Source: Heligmosomoides polygyrus polygyrus
Lineage: Eukaryota; Nematoda; Chromadorea; Rhabditida; Heligmosomidae
Length of the DNA: 64,000 nucleotides
Assembly (NCBI GenBank): GCA_947396885.1
Contig: OX377206.1
Location: 89,339,960-89,403,959, forward strand
Reading direction: 5' to 3'
How positions within the stretch are numbered: the first letter of the stretch is position 1; every line of letters starts with the position of its first letter. The notes beneath the pieces were generated by a model. That model had not been told where the DNA came from. It searched no databases and was given only the letters and a program-made list of their open reading frames with translations. This document shows positions 1-21,684 of the stretch, one piece after another. Both the position numbers and the translations under genes were made by a program.

Positions 1-94
1 TTCTGATTTCGCTTCCGACAAGTTTGCAACTCTTAAAGTGTCCTACGTGTAACAGCCGACATAGGCCCGCGCCGCAATATAGCCGAGGTGAAAC

Positions 95-575
95 GGGAAT
101 TTTTGCGAAACTTTCAAAATCCTGGTCGCTCAAAAAAAAAACCCTTCCTTTTGAAACAATTTCGGCCTAGACGCTAGCCATTTATTAACGGCCTCGCCAC
201 CGTTGGCTTCTTCTTTTTTCTTCGCTTCTGAGTGATCGGTATTTAGAATTTTCAGTTCAACACACGAGGATTTACCTCCAACATGCAGCATCTCTCTTCC
301 TGGTCCTTGGCAGTGCTCAGAATTTGCCCAAATCTTGCATAGAAGCGCACGAACATGCGCCATATGCGGCGCACAGCTTTATTGCAAAGATGAGACAGTA
401 ATTTTTGCGAAACTTTCAAAATCCTGGTCGCTCAAAAAAACCTTCCTTTTGAAACAATTTCGGCCTAGACGCTAGCCATTCATTAACGGCTTCGCACCGT
501 TTGCTTCTTCATTTTTCTACGCTACTGAGCGATCGGTATTCAAAATTTTCAGTTCAACACACGATAATTTACCCT
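95..575. repeat. Repeat C, two tandem copies
   Basis: Two direct copies of about 180 bases (roughly 95-285 and 396-575). Both run from a phrase reading 'gcgaaactttcaaaatcctg' to 'cagttcaacacacga'. The same family recurs near 39.9, 40.2, 42.4, 43.8 and 46.7 kb and makes up the tandem array at 47.2-48.8 kb. No coding potential is visible. Confidence 0.75.
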
Positions 576-900
576 CCCCCGACGTGGATTCAGTGCACAA
601 CTATCGAAGTGCTCTAATGTGTTGAGTAGGAACGCACAGAGTGAGCAAGGTTTCGACGGCCGTCGAAGTCGAATGACTTCTTCAGGTCGATGTACGTAAC
701 CATAGTGGCAGTTTATACTCTCGCGATACCTTGACAAACACCGTAACGGTACGTAATGGTACAATAAAAAATAAACACTGTAAAGTGTGGTAGGGGCTCG
801 GTCAACCTAGTAGTGATACATAACGAACGCCATCCATTCTGTTCGAGGTTAACGAAAGCAGAAACGGATAATATTTGAAGTGTTTTTCTTCAAGAAATAA

Positions 901-1198
901 TAAGGGATAAAGGATAAAAGACGGCGTTATTCAATCTTTTTTGGGATGCGCCACGCATTCTGCTTCTACGGGATATCGTGGAGGCGATTTGAATGCGTAT
1001 TTGGTCATACAATGACTTGCGGTGGCCAGCCGATGAACAAGTCAGCGCTTTATCCCTCCCAGACACGTCTGGTACCAATTCAAAGACCCCGGAGGGATGG
1101 AAGGCTTGGTTGGCTTGGGCGGAAAATCCGAACCAGGAGTCTGGTATCGGGTGCAGGCGACAGTCGGTGCCTCCTCCGACTGCTCTACACGCGCCCAT
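901..1198 (-). mobile_element. SINE-A, tRNA-derived (reference copy)
   Basis: This is the commonest repeat in the window, about 300 bp. On its own strand it starts with a tRNA-like head. That head carries a Pol III box A (consensus TAGCGCAGTCGG; this copy has one change) and a box B-like GGTTCGGATTTCC about 50 bases later. The body holds the perfect palindrome CCAGACTTGTCTGG in most copies. The 3' end is a short tandem tail built on TCCTTTA. Box A plus box B plus a simple-repeat tail is the usual make-up of a tRNA-derived SINE. No partner LINE was identified for the tail. Confidence 0.85.
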
Positions 1199-1533
1199 CT
1201 TCAAGAAATACCGAAAAATTTTAATACGATGAACTTGCCGAGAATGAAACAACGCGCCGGATCGTTGCGCATTCCCGTTTTGCTTTCACATACGAATTGT
1301 GGGCGGTTCATTCTAACATATGGATGGTTGCTTCATTACAATTCAGTGAGGCATTCTATATCCAGCAACATTGAAGAACCTTTATTATTATTTATCACGT
1401 ATTAAGGTATCCCCGTGTGAGTAAAAGTAGTGAAATTAAAACAAGATACACACACTACAAATCGAATTATCGACAAGCAGATAGTGATCCAGAAGTAAGT
1501 AGAAAGAAACCAAGAAAGAACAAACTAGTAACA

Positions 1534-1833
1534 GAGGATAAAGGACAAAGGATAAAGGACGCCGTTATTCAATGCTCTTTGGGATGCGCCACGCATTCTA
1601 CTTCTACGGGATATCGTGGAGGGGTGTTGAATGCGTATTTGGCCATACAATGATTTGCTGTGGCCAGCAGATGTAAAAGTCAGTTCTTTATCCTTCCCAG
1701 ACAAGTCTGGTACAAATTCACCGACCCCGGAGGGATGGAAGGCTGGTTGGCCTGTGCGGGAAATCCGAACCAGGAACCTGGTACCGGGTGCAAGCGACAC
1801 TCGGCGCCTCCTCCGACTGCGCTACACGCGCCC
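1534..1833 (-). mobile_element. SINE-A copy
   Basis: Nearly full-length copy with intact box A complement (ccgactgcgcta) and a three-unit TCCTTTA-type tail. Confidence 0.85.
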
Positions 1834-1924
1834 CTAAACTGCTAACAAACCGGAAGAAATTGGCAAACATATTATCCAAATTATTTGTCTTTAAGACCTA
1901 AATGGTTGGTATTGAGGCTCTTAT

Positions 1925-2035
1925 GACGATGTTTTGCTGCGATGAAAACGCCAACGCTAGTCGAGACTCGAACCCGCACCACCTACCTACCGGGCAGGAA
2001 TGATCTACGCCACCAGACCATCGGTGCTGTTTTAT
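1925..2035 (-). mobile_element. SINE-B, second tRNA-derived family
   Basis: Read on the minus strand this has a box A-like TGGCGTAGATC and a box B GGTTCGAGTCTCG, then 'ctagcgttggcgttttcatcgcagc'-type sequence shared with the copies near 8.0, 8.55, 19.9, 49.2 and 50.45 kb. It differs from SINE-A in both head and body. It would probably score weakly as a tRNA, but the non-tRNA 3' body common to all copies argues for a SINE. Confidence 0.7.
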
Positions 2036-2561
2036 TGAGCGTAACATCCACACATCGCTTAGATATGTTCAAAGTGAAGTCAAGATAAATGTTCCTGAAG
2101 CGTCATAGTGTACCCTCATTTTCAGCGGGGTTTTCCTTCTCCCTAGGTTAATTTTTCGTCTTTGGATTACTTCATTGCCATCACAGAGAATGAGTAGACC
2201 TTTGGTTTTTCTAGAATGAAGCCATAAATTTAGCTGCTTGGACTCTGACCACGGCACCGAGAACAGCAGTGTTTGGGCTTTGGAAGGCGGCATCACATGC
2301 GGCAGCCTTGAACTCTGAGCGCATTACGGCTACATCGCATACTGATGAGGCGGCTCTCACGATTCCATGCCGCCACTTCAGATGGATTACAGGCATACTA
2401 CTGAATGGGAACTTTAGCTTGGCTCAGGCACGTTCGAGAGGCTCATAATTTGAAGACAGTCACAGTGAGGTGGCAAGATGCAGGGTGCACAGACAGAACC
2501 GGTTCTCTTTCGCCGGTTTCCTACGCCGTTTCCTCTACAGAATTTTTTTATCCTAACCTTG

Positions 2562-2893
2562 ACGCGTCTGTAGCGCAATCCGAGGAGTTGCCGGCTGTTG
2601 CGTGCACCTGATTCCAGATTCCTGATTCGGATTCCTCCCGCCCAGGCCATCCAAGCCTCTGATACCTCCGAGGACGGTGAATTGGTGCCAGACTTGTCTG
2701 AAGAGAATAGAGCGCTGACTAGTTCATCGGTTTGCCACCGCAACCCATTGTGTGGCCAAATACGCATTTAAATCACCTCCACGACATCCCCTAGAAATAG
2801 AATCCCAATGGCCCATGCCTTCTACTACTATGCCGGCTTTCTTCTACCTCACTAAAAATTGAGTAACGCTGTCCTTTATCCTTATCATCCTTT
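2562..2893 (+). mobile_element. SINE-A copy
   Basis: Plus-strand copy with head at 2570-2650 and TCCTTA-type tail ending near 2893. The head box A reads TAGCGCAATCCG. Confidence 0.8.
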
Positions 2894-3300
2894 AACCTAG
2901 AAGCATTCAACCTGCTACACCATTTTATAACCTTACAAAGAATGTTAGTACAGATAGTTAATCCCAGCATCTATAGATATAACGGTACTTGTCCTAAACA
3001 TGGGCAACATTTTAAGGTGAGAACGCGCCAGACAACAAGGTCGCATCGAATGGGCGGTAGGGTAGTAGTCAGGGAGGGTGTGCACGGTCGGTACCTTAAT
3101 TGGCTGACGCGTCTTCGGTCAGTGCCCTGCTTGGTTACGATTGGCTGGTGCGTTCCCATCTACCAATGCTGCCGCCATTCGCGCCATGCCTTAATATTTC
3201 TTATGAGCAGACCTAATTTGCACCATTCAGCACTTCGGAAATGGTGCTTCCACTATCTCGTTCATAAAAAAGCTGAGACTTCGTCCGAAAACATAGCACG

Positions 3301-3603
3301 GATAGAGATAAAAGGGAAAAGGACGGTGTTATTCAATCCTTTTTGGAATGCGCCACGCATTCTACTTCTACGGGATATCGTGGAGGCGGGCGATTTAAAT
3401 GCGTATTTGGCCGTACAATGACTTGCGGTGGCCAGCCGATGAATAACTCAGGCTTTACCCTTCCCAGACAAGTCTGGTACCAATTCGCAGACCACAGAGG
3501 GACGGAAGGTTTGGTTGGCATGGGAGGAAAATCCTACCCAAGAACCTGGTATCGTGTGCACGCGACAGCCGGCATCTCCTCCGACTGCGCTACACGCAGC
3601 TAT
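3301..3603 (-). mobile_element. SINE-A copy
   Basis: Full-length copy. It carries a small internal duplication in the body (gaggcgggcgattt) and ends in the usual head complement, gactgcgctacacgc. Confidence 0.83.
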
Positions 3604-4107
3604 TAGTGCACCATTATTAAACCAAAAGAACCTTTTAGTTCGTTGACCTTTTACTTATTTGGTTTAAGGGATTGGGAAAACCGAAACGCACTTTTAAACA
3701 AATTAAGTGCTTTCTGTAAAACTCGCTTTCGCCGACCAGTCATTCGCTTCAGACTCTGACCTTGTTGCAGTGAAGCTGATAATTCGGAACGAGATCGACT
3801 GCCGAACCTCAAAGCGTGAACTAATCGGACCGGAATTCTCTAGTTTTGGAGGACCAGGCTCAATTAGAGGATTTTTTTTACCTCATCTGTAACCTACCAC
3901 CCTTCCCTTAAAGCTACGCGAAAGCCTTTACAGCAAGCCACTAACAATAAGCTGGGCTCTCGAGGAAACTCAGTGGGGGCGACGGTGAAGCACTGTATCT
4001 GCTCCCACCCCCACAAACTAGGACGAACCATCCGTTGAATTATTGGACCGTGCTACGCCACAAGAAGGAGCAGTCATTAGTATTTCAATATGGCCTCGCT
4101 CTAGACG
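3604..4107. other. No gene seen
   Basis: About 500 bases between two SINE copies. There is a 61-codon open frame near 3707-3892 but no recognisable motif, splice context or repeat. Confidence 0.5.
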
Positions 4108-4352
4108 AGTGTAGCGCATTCAGTGGACACGTCGGCTGTCGCTAGCACACCGAGCTGATTCAGGGTTCGGGGCCTGCCGGGACCAAGCAAGCCATTCAAG
4201 GAGGCTAAAGTGGTTCTAAACATCCTGGGGAGGAGCAAACCCCTGCATGTTCATCGGCTCATTGCTGCAACTCATTGTATGCGCATCCAAATTGCCCCAC
4301 GATACACCGCAGAAGGATAGTGTGTGGCGCATCCCAAACAGGGATTGATGGA
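4108..4352 (+). mobile_element. SINE-A copy, old and degenerate
   Basis: Head remnant 'gtgtagcgcattcagtgg' at about 4117 and tail-proximal 'ggcgcatcccaaacagggatt' at about 4326-4346 are kept; the middle is heavily diverged and no tail repeat remains. Confidence 0.6.
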
Positions 4353-4655
4353 TGCCAACCGCGGAAGGTATAGACCAGAGGTGCACATTTAACGGTTAAC
4401 GATTTAACGAATTTAACGAATTAACGGCATTTTTCGTTAAAATCTGGCTTAACGACTTAACGGGAATTTTTAGAAATTTAACGGAATTTTTAACGGACGT
4501 TTTTATCAGTGAGTTTATCACATCTACCCCTAGTCTTCACTAATGTTGCAGGTCTCTCATCCCCCGATTAGGACTGCTCCTGAAGAAACTGCTGTAGTCA
4601 GCAAGAATATTTTAATGTTTTCATAATCGTTTGGATTTTTGGACATAATGCGTTT

Positions 4656-4945
4656 TGGGACACATGTAGAGCAGTTGGAGGAGGTGCTCGCGTGCACCCG
4701 ATACCAGTTTCCTGGTTCGCATTTCCCGTTCAGGCCAATCAAGCCTTCCATCCCTCCAGTGTCGGAGAATTGGTACCAGAGTTCTCTGGGAAGTAAAGAG
4801 CGCTGAATTCTTCATCGGCTGGTTACCGCAAGTCATTTCACGGCGCAATACGTAATCAAATGGCCTTCAAGATATCCCTTAGAAGTAGAATGCGTGGAAA
4901 TCCCAAAAGGGATTGAGTAACGCCGTCCTTTATCCTAATCCTTTA
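4656..4945 (+). mobile_element. SINE-A copy nested in the hAT element
   Basis: Box A is changed to TAGAGCAGTTGG. The insertion post-dates the hAT element and lies upstream of its transposase remnant. Confidence 0.8.
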
Positions 4946-5028
4946 ATGCATTTTGGAGCTAGAAATTTTTTCGCCGAGCCAGCAAGCACGTCAACGAATC
5001 CACAAAGATACTGATCTAACCCCTCGTA

Positions 5029-5193
5029 AGATATGCCTATCCTCACTTGGCGTTGCTTTTCCCAGAATACGTTTGCCAGCCACCTAGAACAATCGAGACG
5101 GAGAGAATGTTTTCGGCTGCTGGACGTGTTTTAAACGATTTTAGAAAAACGCTAATAACAAAAACTAGGAAGGTCACTTTTCCTGAACGTTAA
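5029..5193 (+). pseudogene. hAT transposase C-terminal fragment
   Basis: A 54-codon open frame ends at TAA 5191-5193. It contains the hAT C-terminal dimerisation signature: a YPHLALLFPEYV segment, then ERMFSAAG at about residues 24-31, then a basic VLNDFRKTL segment. In the family this domain ends the transposase and lets it form oligomers. Here the DDE catalytic part and BED finger are missing upstream, where SINE sequence and unrelated DNA occur. It sits in the same orientation as the enclosing element. It is a relic; no start codon is claimed. Confidence 0.88.
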
Positions 5194-5872
5194 CACGTTG
5201 ACGAAGTGTTACACTTTTTAGGCAGTGTGAGACCGTGTCACATGATGTCGTGTCACGGTCCCGACGTTTCAAAAAATGGCTTGGTCACGCCCACCAGGCA
5301 CTCGAAAATCGCGCGTCTGACGTGTTAACATGCTGCTGATGAGCTTTTATGCCACGGATGGGCTTTTCATTGTATTTTTTATTAACTCTTTCTGTACTAG
5401 GGGGCTGGAGCCCGCATCGAGATCGTATATGCTCGTAGAACAGTCGCACAGAACTGTTTCGAAAAAAACTGGGAAAGGAGGGGAGGGGGAATCCGGGTTC
5501 TGCCTGATGACACATTTTAAGATGCCCTGTCGGTGGTCATCTTCAATGATAATTCCATAGCTGTTCTCACTCCATACCTGTGGGCAATTTTTTGCTGAGA
5601 GCTTGTTTATTTTTCTATGTTTGTGGATGTTCAATTGATTAATTTACATTGTAGTATTACACTCCACTCCTTGAACTTTAGTTGTTGATCCTTTGAAGTT
5701 GAAACGTAGGACGTTTTCCTTGATTTTTGTCACTTGAAATAATGGTTTGCAGCTAATGGTACTTTTTAACGAAATTTAACGATTTACCGGAAATTTAACG
5801 AAAATTTTCCGTTAAAGAATTTCGTTTAAAAAAATTAACGCACAGAATTTTGTGTGCACCCTTGGTATAGAC

Positions 5873-6956
5873 GATGGGGGATCCACCTGATATTCTCATA
5901 AAAATCATGGTATGAATAAAAAAACGAAACAACAACAGCAACATAATGTACAACCAGTGCTGATAATTGCCCTAATGAGTGTCCAAAACAGCATCCCTAG
6001 TTGAGGGGATGGTAAAAATACGTCAGAATCAGGTTAAGCCTGAAAAAATTGAACTGCTCTGCCTATCGCCACAGTCATGCCGGTGACGCGCACTCGTCGG
6101 AAGGTCATGACACCTGACAAGGGGAGCACGCTGACGCGAAGCCAGAAGAGGGTTTATTGATTTCTACGAGAATATCAGGTGGAGCGTCACTCCCAGACTC
6201 CTTCCCATCACTCCAATTCGGGCTACTAGTAAGCCTCGCAATGAAGGGCAGTGGAGCAACGACATCCTGGTAAGATTGCGCGCTCCAGCAAGGACGTCGC
6301 GCTCTGTTGACAACGAAACCGCAAATTCTTTACGATTTCGGCGCTTCATAACATCTTCAAGCTATAACTTCCGCGTAGAGCAAGTTTACAGCACATCCTG
6401 AAGCTTTCCTCTTCAGACTGAAATGTTGAAACTCTGGGAGGGGCGAAGGCTTGTCCCAAACTCCCAATATTGGCTAGGAACAACACGTCTTCATAGCAAC
6501 ATCAATTGAGAAGGGATCGAAATCCTGATGTTTCTCACGCCATCACTCTTCGTCGAGCTCCATATCGTAGAATGAGAGCACCTCCACGAAGAGACGGCAG
6601 GAAGTGCGCCACCGTAGTTCCAGTTTTGCGAGCTGAGGTCCCGGAGCGAACTGCAGCCGTGCCATGGTCATTGGTCTTCGATTTTGAATGGAATAATCGA
6701 ACCCGCTTTATTTATGTACTTGTTGAGTAGTTTCAGTTTCGCGGTCGTGTTTGTGTCATTTTGCAGGTTCCATTTCATTCATTGTGCGTTATCTGTACTG
6801 GAAACACGATTCGTTGCAACAATATCGTGCTGTTTTCACCCGTTTCGCTGTCGACATGTTGAACAGGGTCCACAGATGATGGAATATTGCTACCGCTGTG
6901 ATTTCCTTTCGCAATATTGACGCTTTGGAACTGTAATTGTCACGATGCATGAGCAA
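5873..6956. other. No gene seen upstream of vha-13
   Basis: Holds no recognisable domain or repeat. It must contain the promoter or outron of the downstream gene, but no TATA box or initiator can be picked out by eye. Confidence 0.4.
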
Positions 6957-6966
6957 CTGCTTTCAG
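6957..6966 (+). promoter_or_regulatory. 3' splice acceptor abutting the start codon
   Basis: The bases before the ATG read CTGCTTTCAG, close to the nematode acceptor consensus TTTTCAG. It lies flush with the start codon of vha-13. This fits a spliced-leader trans-splice site, or less likely a cis acceptor for an upstream untranslated exon. Confidence 0.75.
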
Positions 6967-18713
<11,747 letters not shown>

Positions 18714-18997
18714 GAGAATAGTATCTGTTTTTCCTGTACTTCCTTTTTCTCTCTCTTTGAATACTATACAGTTGCATGCGTTGTGATAGACAGTTATTTT
18801 ATTCCAAAGCTTTCACATCCGGCCCTCGATCATTCCTAATTGTTCACACATCGGATTTGTACATGTAGATTCGTAGCTATCAGCCACGCTTGTAATGTTA
18901 GGTTGGCGTAGTAGATGTTGTGTCGTAGTTCCGAGATGTGTGACGACGACCAAAAAATGTATCCTAGTGAGTTAATATGGAAGTTATATACAAAGTG

Positions 18998-19003
18998 ATT
19001 AAA
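18998..19003 (+). terminator. Polyadenylation signal ATTAAA of vha-13
   Basis: A variant polyadenylation hexamer about 285 bases after the stop codon, in an AT-rich context. It is the only good candidate before the next repeat block. Confidence 0.55.
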
Positions 19004-19364
19004 GATATGTATTATATTTGTGAATTATTGGTCAGAGTCATCTGCTGCCAGGTTCGACCCTCGATGAATCTCGGCATTGAGAGATGGCCACTTGTTCACT
19101 GGACTGCTGAACGATACATGCTAAGCTGCTGATTTCGGCATGTTTACCTTCGCAGCCTCAAACTTGGGTAATTAAACCAGCTGAATTAGGCTGATTACCC
19201 AAGTTTAAGACGCTGAAAAAGACGAATTCATAGAAAGGTCAGAAGCGTGTACCATCACGGATCTGAGTTCTGCACTCCAGTGAAAACATTGTCGTCTCTA
19301 TTAGTATAATTACGCCTAGGCTTTGAAACGGTGATCCTATTACTGCAGAAGTTGTGACTCAAGC

Positions 19365-19720
19365 TCAGTGGCTATGTTCGTAGACCTGAAAAAGACACTC
19401 AACACCCCGTCGAGATTGGAGTATTCATCGGAGAAGTGGGCAAAAAAATCTTATAAGGCACCTCGCAGCTATGGATGTAGATTCACGACCCAAATCTCAT
19501 CACTGTACACCGTAGTCGTCGTGAAAAGAGGGTTTCTATTTACAAGGGGGTACCATGTCCCTGAAACTCTTCAACGCCACCTCGAAAAACGTTGTGCGCG
19601 ATCTACAATGGGAAGGCAGTGTGAATGAGAATCGACGACTGCCAACCTAATCATCTACGCTTCGCTAACGACATTGTGCTTATAACAAAGCGGAGCGAGT
19701 CAACTTCAATCGTGTATGTA
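19365..19720 (+). pseudogene. RTE-type reverse transcriptase relic
   Basis: Broken frames keep the order of RTE reverse transcriptase blocks: FVDLKKTLNT (the F-x-D-x-KKAFD block) at about 19372, a VVVKRG block at about 19520, and HLRFANDIVLIT at about 19650-19685. In the last block the second catalytic residue of the FADD box is changed to N. Stops and frameshifts separate the blocks. No endonuclease domain is seen. Confidence 0.8.
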
Positions 19721-19857
19721 AGGAGGTTGGACTGCAGCTACGGACGAGTTTTTGCTGCTCCATTCACGCTCGGTGGACCGAACATCTCTGAAATGCGTCT
19801 AACTACGTGTGAGTAGAACGCGAAGTCATTTTTACATTAGGACCATTAATGGAAAGA

Positions 19858-19972
19858 AGATGTAATAAGGATATTTGGTTGCGATGGTAAAACTCTGGCG
19901 CTAATCGAGACTCGAACTCACACCTTCCACTATCTGGGTGGATTTTTACGCCATCACACCGAAAAAAGTGAC
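19858..19972 (-). mobile_element. SINE-B copy
   Basis: Minus-strand copy; box B complement reads gagactcgaactc. Confidence 0.65.
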
Positions 19973-20578
19973 CCAGGTAGGATTTATAGTTCCGTCGCGG
20001 AACGGTGTGGCTTTTGAAAGTCATCAATATCGATCGCCTGCGTCGCCTAATCGATACGGATAGGTTTCATAACGCGACGCTGTCCAGCGTCTGACAAGCC
20101 TAGGGAGTGTCGAAAAGGTGATGAAAAATTTGAAGAGTGTCCGAATCTAAGTTCATTTATTTGACACTACTGTGCTTTCTGCCCTAATGCTCATCTCAGA
20201 AACCTAGGGTAAGCAGGATGACGTGACCAGCGCCACTCAATGGAGGAATCAAGACGACTATGCTCGGAGTAACATAACGCCAACATTCATACAAGGGAGA
20301 GAAGGCCTCCGATGTTTCGAACATCGCTGACACTTGAGGATCTCTGGAGTGCCAAATCATGTGAAAGCAGAGGGCCGGTAGGGTGTAGCCGAACCTAATT
20401 AGTTAATACACTCATTGGACGAGGTCATTACGGTACAAATATGCTAAGCGAAACAGTCAAGCCCTAGCTTATTGGCCCTTTGAGTTGTGGAATACGTTGT
20501 TGAACTCAATATAGAACAATAGATGTCGAATGTAGGAAAGTAGGCAGCATGGCGCATTGTATAAGTCGAATACGCATC

Positions 20579-20651
20579 CATACTGCCATAAAAGTAGAAT
20601 GCGTGGCAGACCCCACCAAGGAATTGACTAACGCGGTCCTTCACCCCATAT
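20579..20651 (+). mobile_element. SINE-A 3' fragment
   Basis: Only the tail-proximal body ('aaaagtagaatgcgtggc') and the degraded tail remain. Confidence 0.6.
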
Positions 20652-20825
20652 CCATGAAGAGCTCGCGTTTACTTCTGTTTGGAGATGAGCAGATGAAGAA
20701 TGCGGCCTCTGAATCTCAGAGAATCTGAAACCTAATTATTCTCGTCTTAAACAAGAAAAAACGGGACGGCACTCCTAGTACGACCACCATCTACTAGAGA
20801 CCTTTCTGTGAAAAGTCCTTAATTT

Positions 20826-21220
20826 CTTAGGCTGCGCCAAGCACTCTACTTCTACGGGATTTCGTGGAGGCGATTTAGATGTGCATTTGGCGATACAATG
20901 ACTTGCGATGGCTAGCCGATGAACATGTCAGCACTTTATCCTTCTCAGACAAGTTTGGAACTAATTGACCAACCTCGAAAGGATGGAAGGCCTGGTCGGC
21001 CTCGGCGGGAAATCCGAACCTAGAACTTGGTATGGGGTGCACGCGACAGCCGACACCTCCTAAGGCCTAGTTTATAGTTGCGCCGCTGCGAGGCGCGGCA
21101 CCATAGTCGGAATAGATATCGATTGGGCGGCGCGAAAAATCGATATCTATGGCAATCGTGGTGCCGCGCCTCGCGGCGGTGCAAGTGTAAACTAGGGCCA
21201 AGACTGCGCTACACGCATCC
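20826..21220 (-). mobile_element. SINE-A copy split by a foldback element
   Basis: Body at 20826-21063 and head remnant at 21200-21220 (gactgcgctacacgc). The break falls next to the box A complement, at the inserted element 21064-21199. Confidence 0.82.
21064..21199. mobile_element. GC-rich foldback element (family G)
   Basis: Arms start GGCCTAGTTTATAGTTGC and end in the inverted GCAAGTGTAAACTAGGGCC. The stem continues with GC-rich complementary sequence (gaggcgcggcacca / tggtgccgcgcctc). A second small palindrome sits at the centre around atcgatatct. It lies inside a SINE-A, so it is the younger insertion. No coding potential. Confidence 0.85.
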
Positions 21221-21684
21221 ATCCGTTAAAAAACGGATTAAAAAATGTCGCTACAAAGGTAGGGCTGTTAATGTCGTATGTCGAATGCAGTATTACCTCT
21301 TCCACAATTAACAAAAAGTCTTCAAAAAAAAATCTTTACTACGAACGTAGAAAACGTAGACTTCTATCAAAAACAGCAATAAACTTCCTTTGATGGTGAG
21401 GAATTTCACAAATGTACCCATTTTGAGACAGCAACATGAGAGGCCACAATTGTTGCAAGAAAGAATTGAATACCAACTTTAAAAGTTACGCGGTTAGTCA
21501 TGCTTCTGGGAATGACAACAAACTACAAATGCAAAGTCAGTACTTCCTGGATAAGTGAGAAGGTTCTTAAAGATGACAATGACAATGCAAACATGATGTT
21601 AAGTTTAACGTTGCTGTGAAAGATATGATGATCATCGACTAACAACCGAAAGCAAACAATGAAACGTAGAAACTAAATGAGCAA

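Larger units (their letters stand above)
4376..5864 (+). mobile_element. hAT-superfamily DNA transposon, complete ends
   Basis: The element is 1,489 bp. Termini read CAGAGGTGCACA at the left and TGTGCACCCTTG at the right, giving 12-bp terminal inverted repeats with two mismatches. Perfect 8-bp target duplications GTATAGAC flank it at 4368-4375 and 5865-5872. Both ends carry many TTAACG-type subterminal repeats (4390-4495 and 5763-5845), as hAT elements often do. Inside lies the C-terminal part of an hAT transposase (5029-5193) and a SINE-A inserted later (4656-4945). The transposase is far too short to act, so the element is dead but structurally intact at its ends. Superfamily assignment rests on three agreeing signs: duplication length, CAGRGGTG-type ends and the dimerisation motif. 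Confidence 0.93.

Noticed and set aside
2211..2396. Alanine-rich minus-strand frame
   Set aside because: Protein-like composition but no motif or partner exon; may be a retroelement trace.
2970..3230. Similarity to 12975-13150 as a shared mobile element
   Set aside because: Only short shared phrases ('ctgcttggtt', 'gattggctgg'); boundaries could not be defined.
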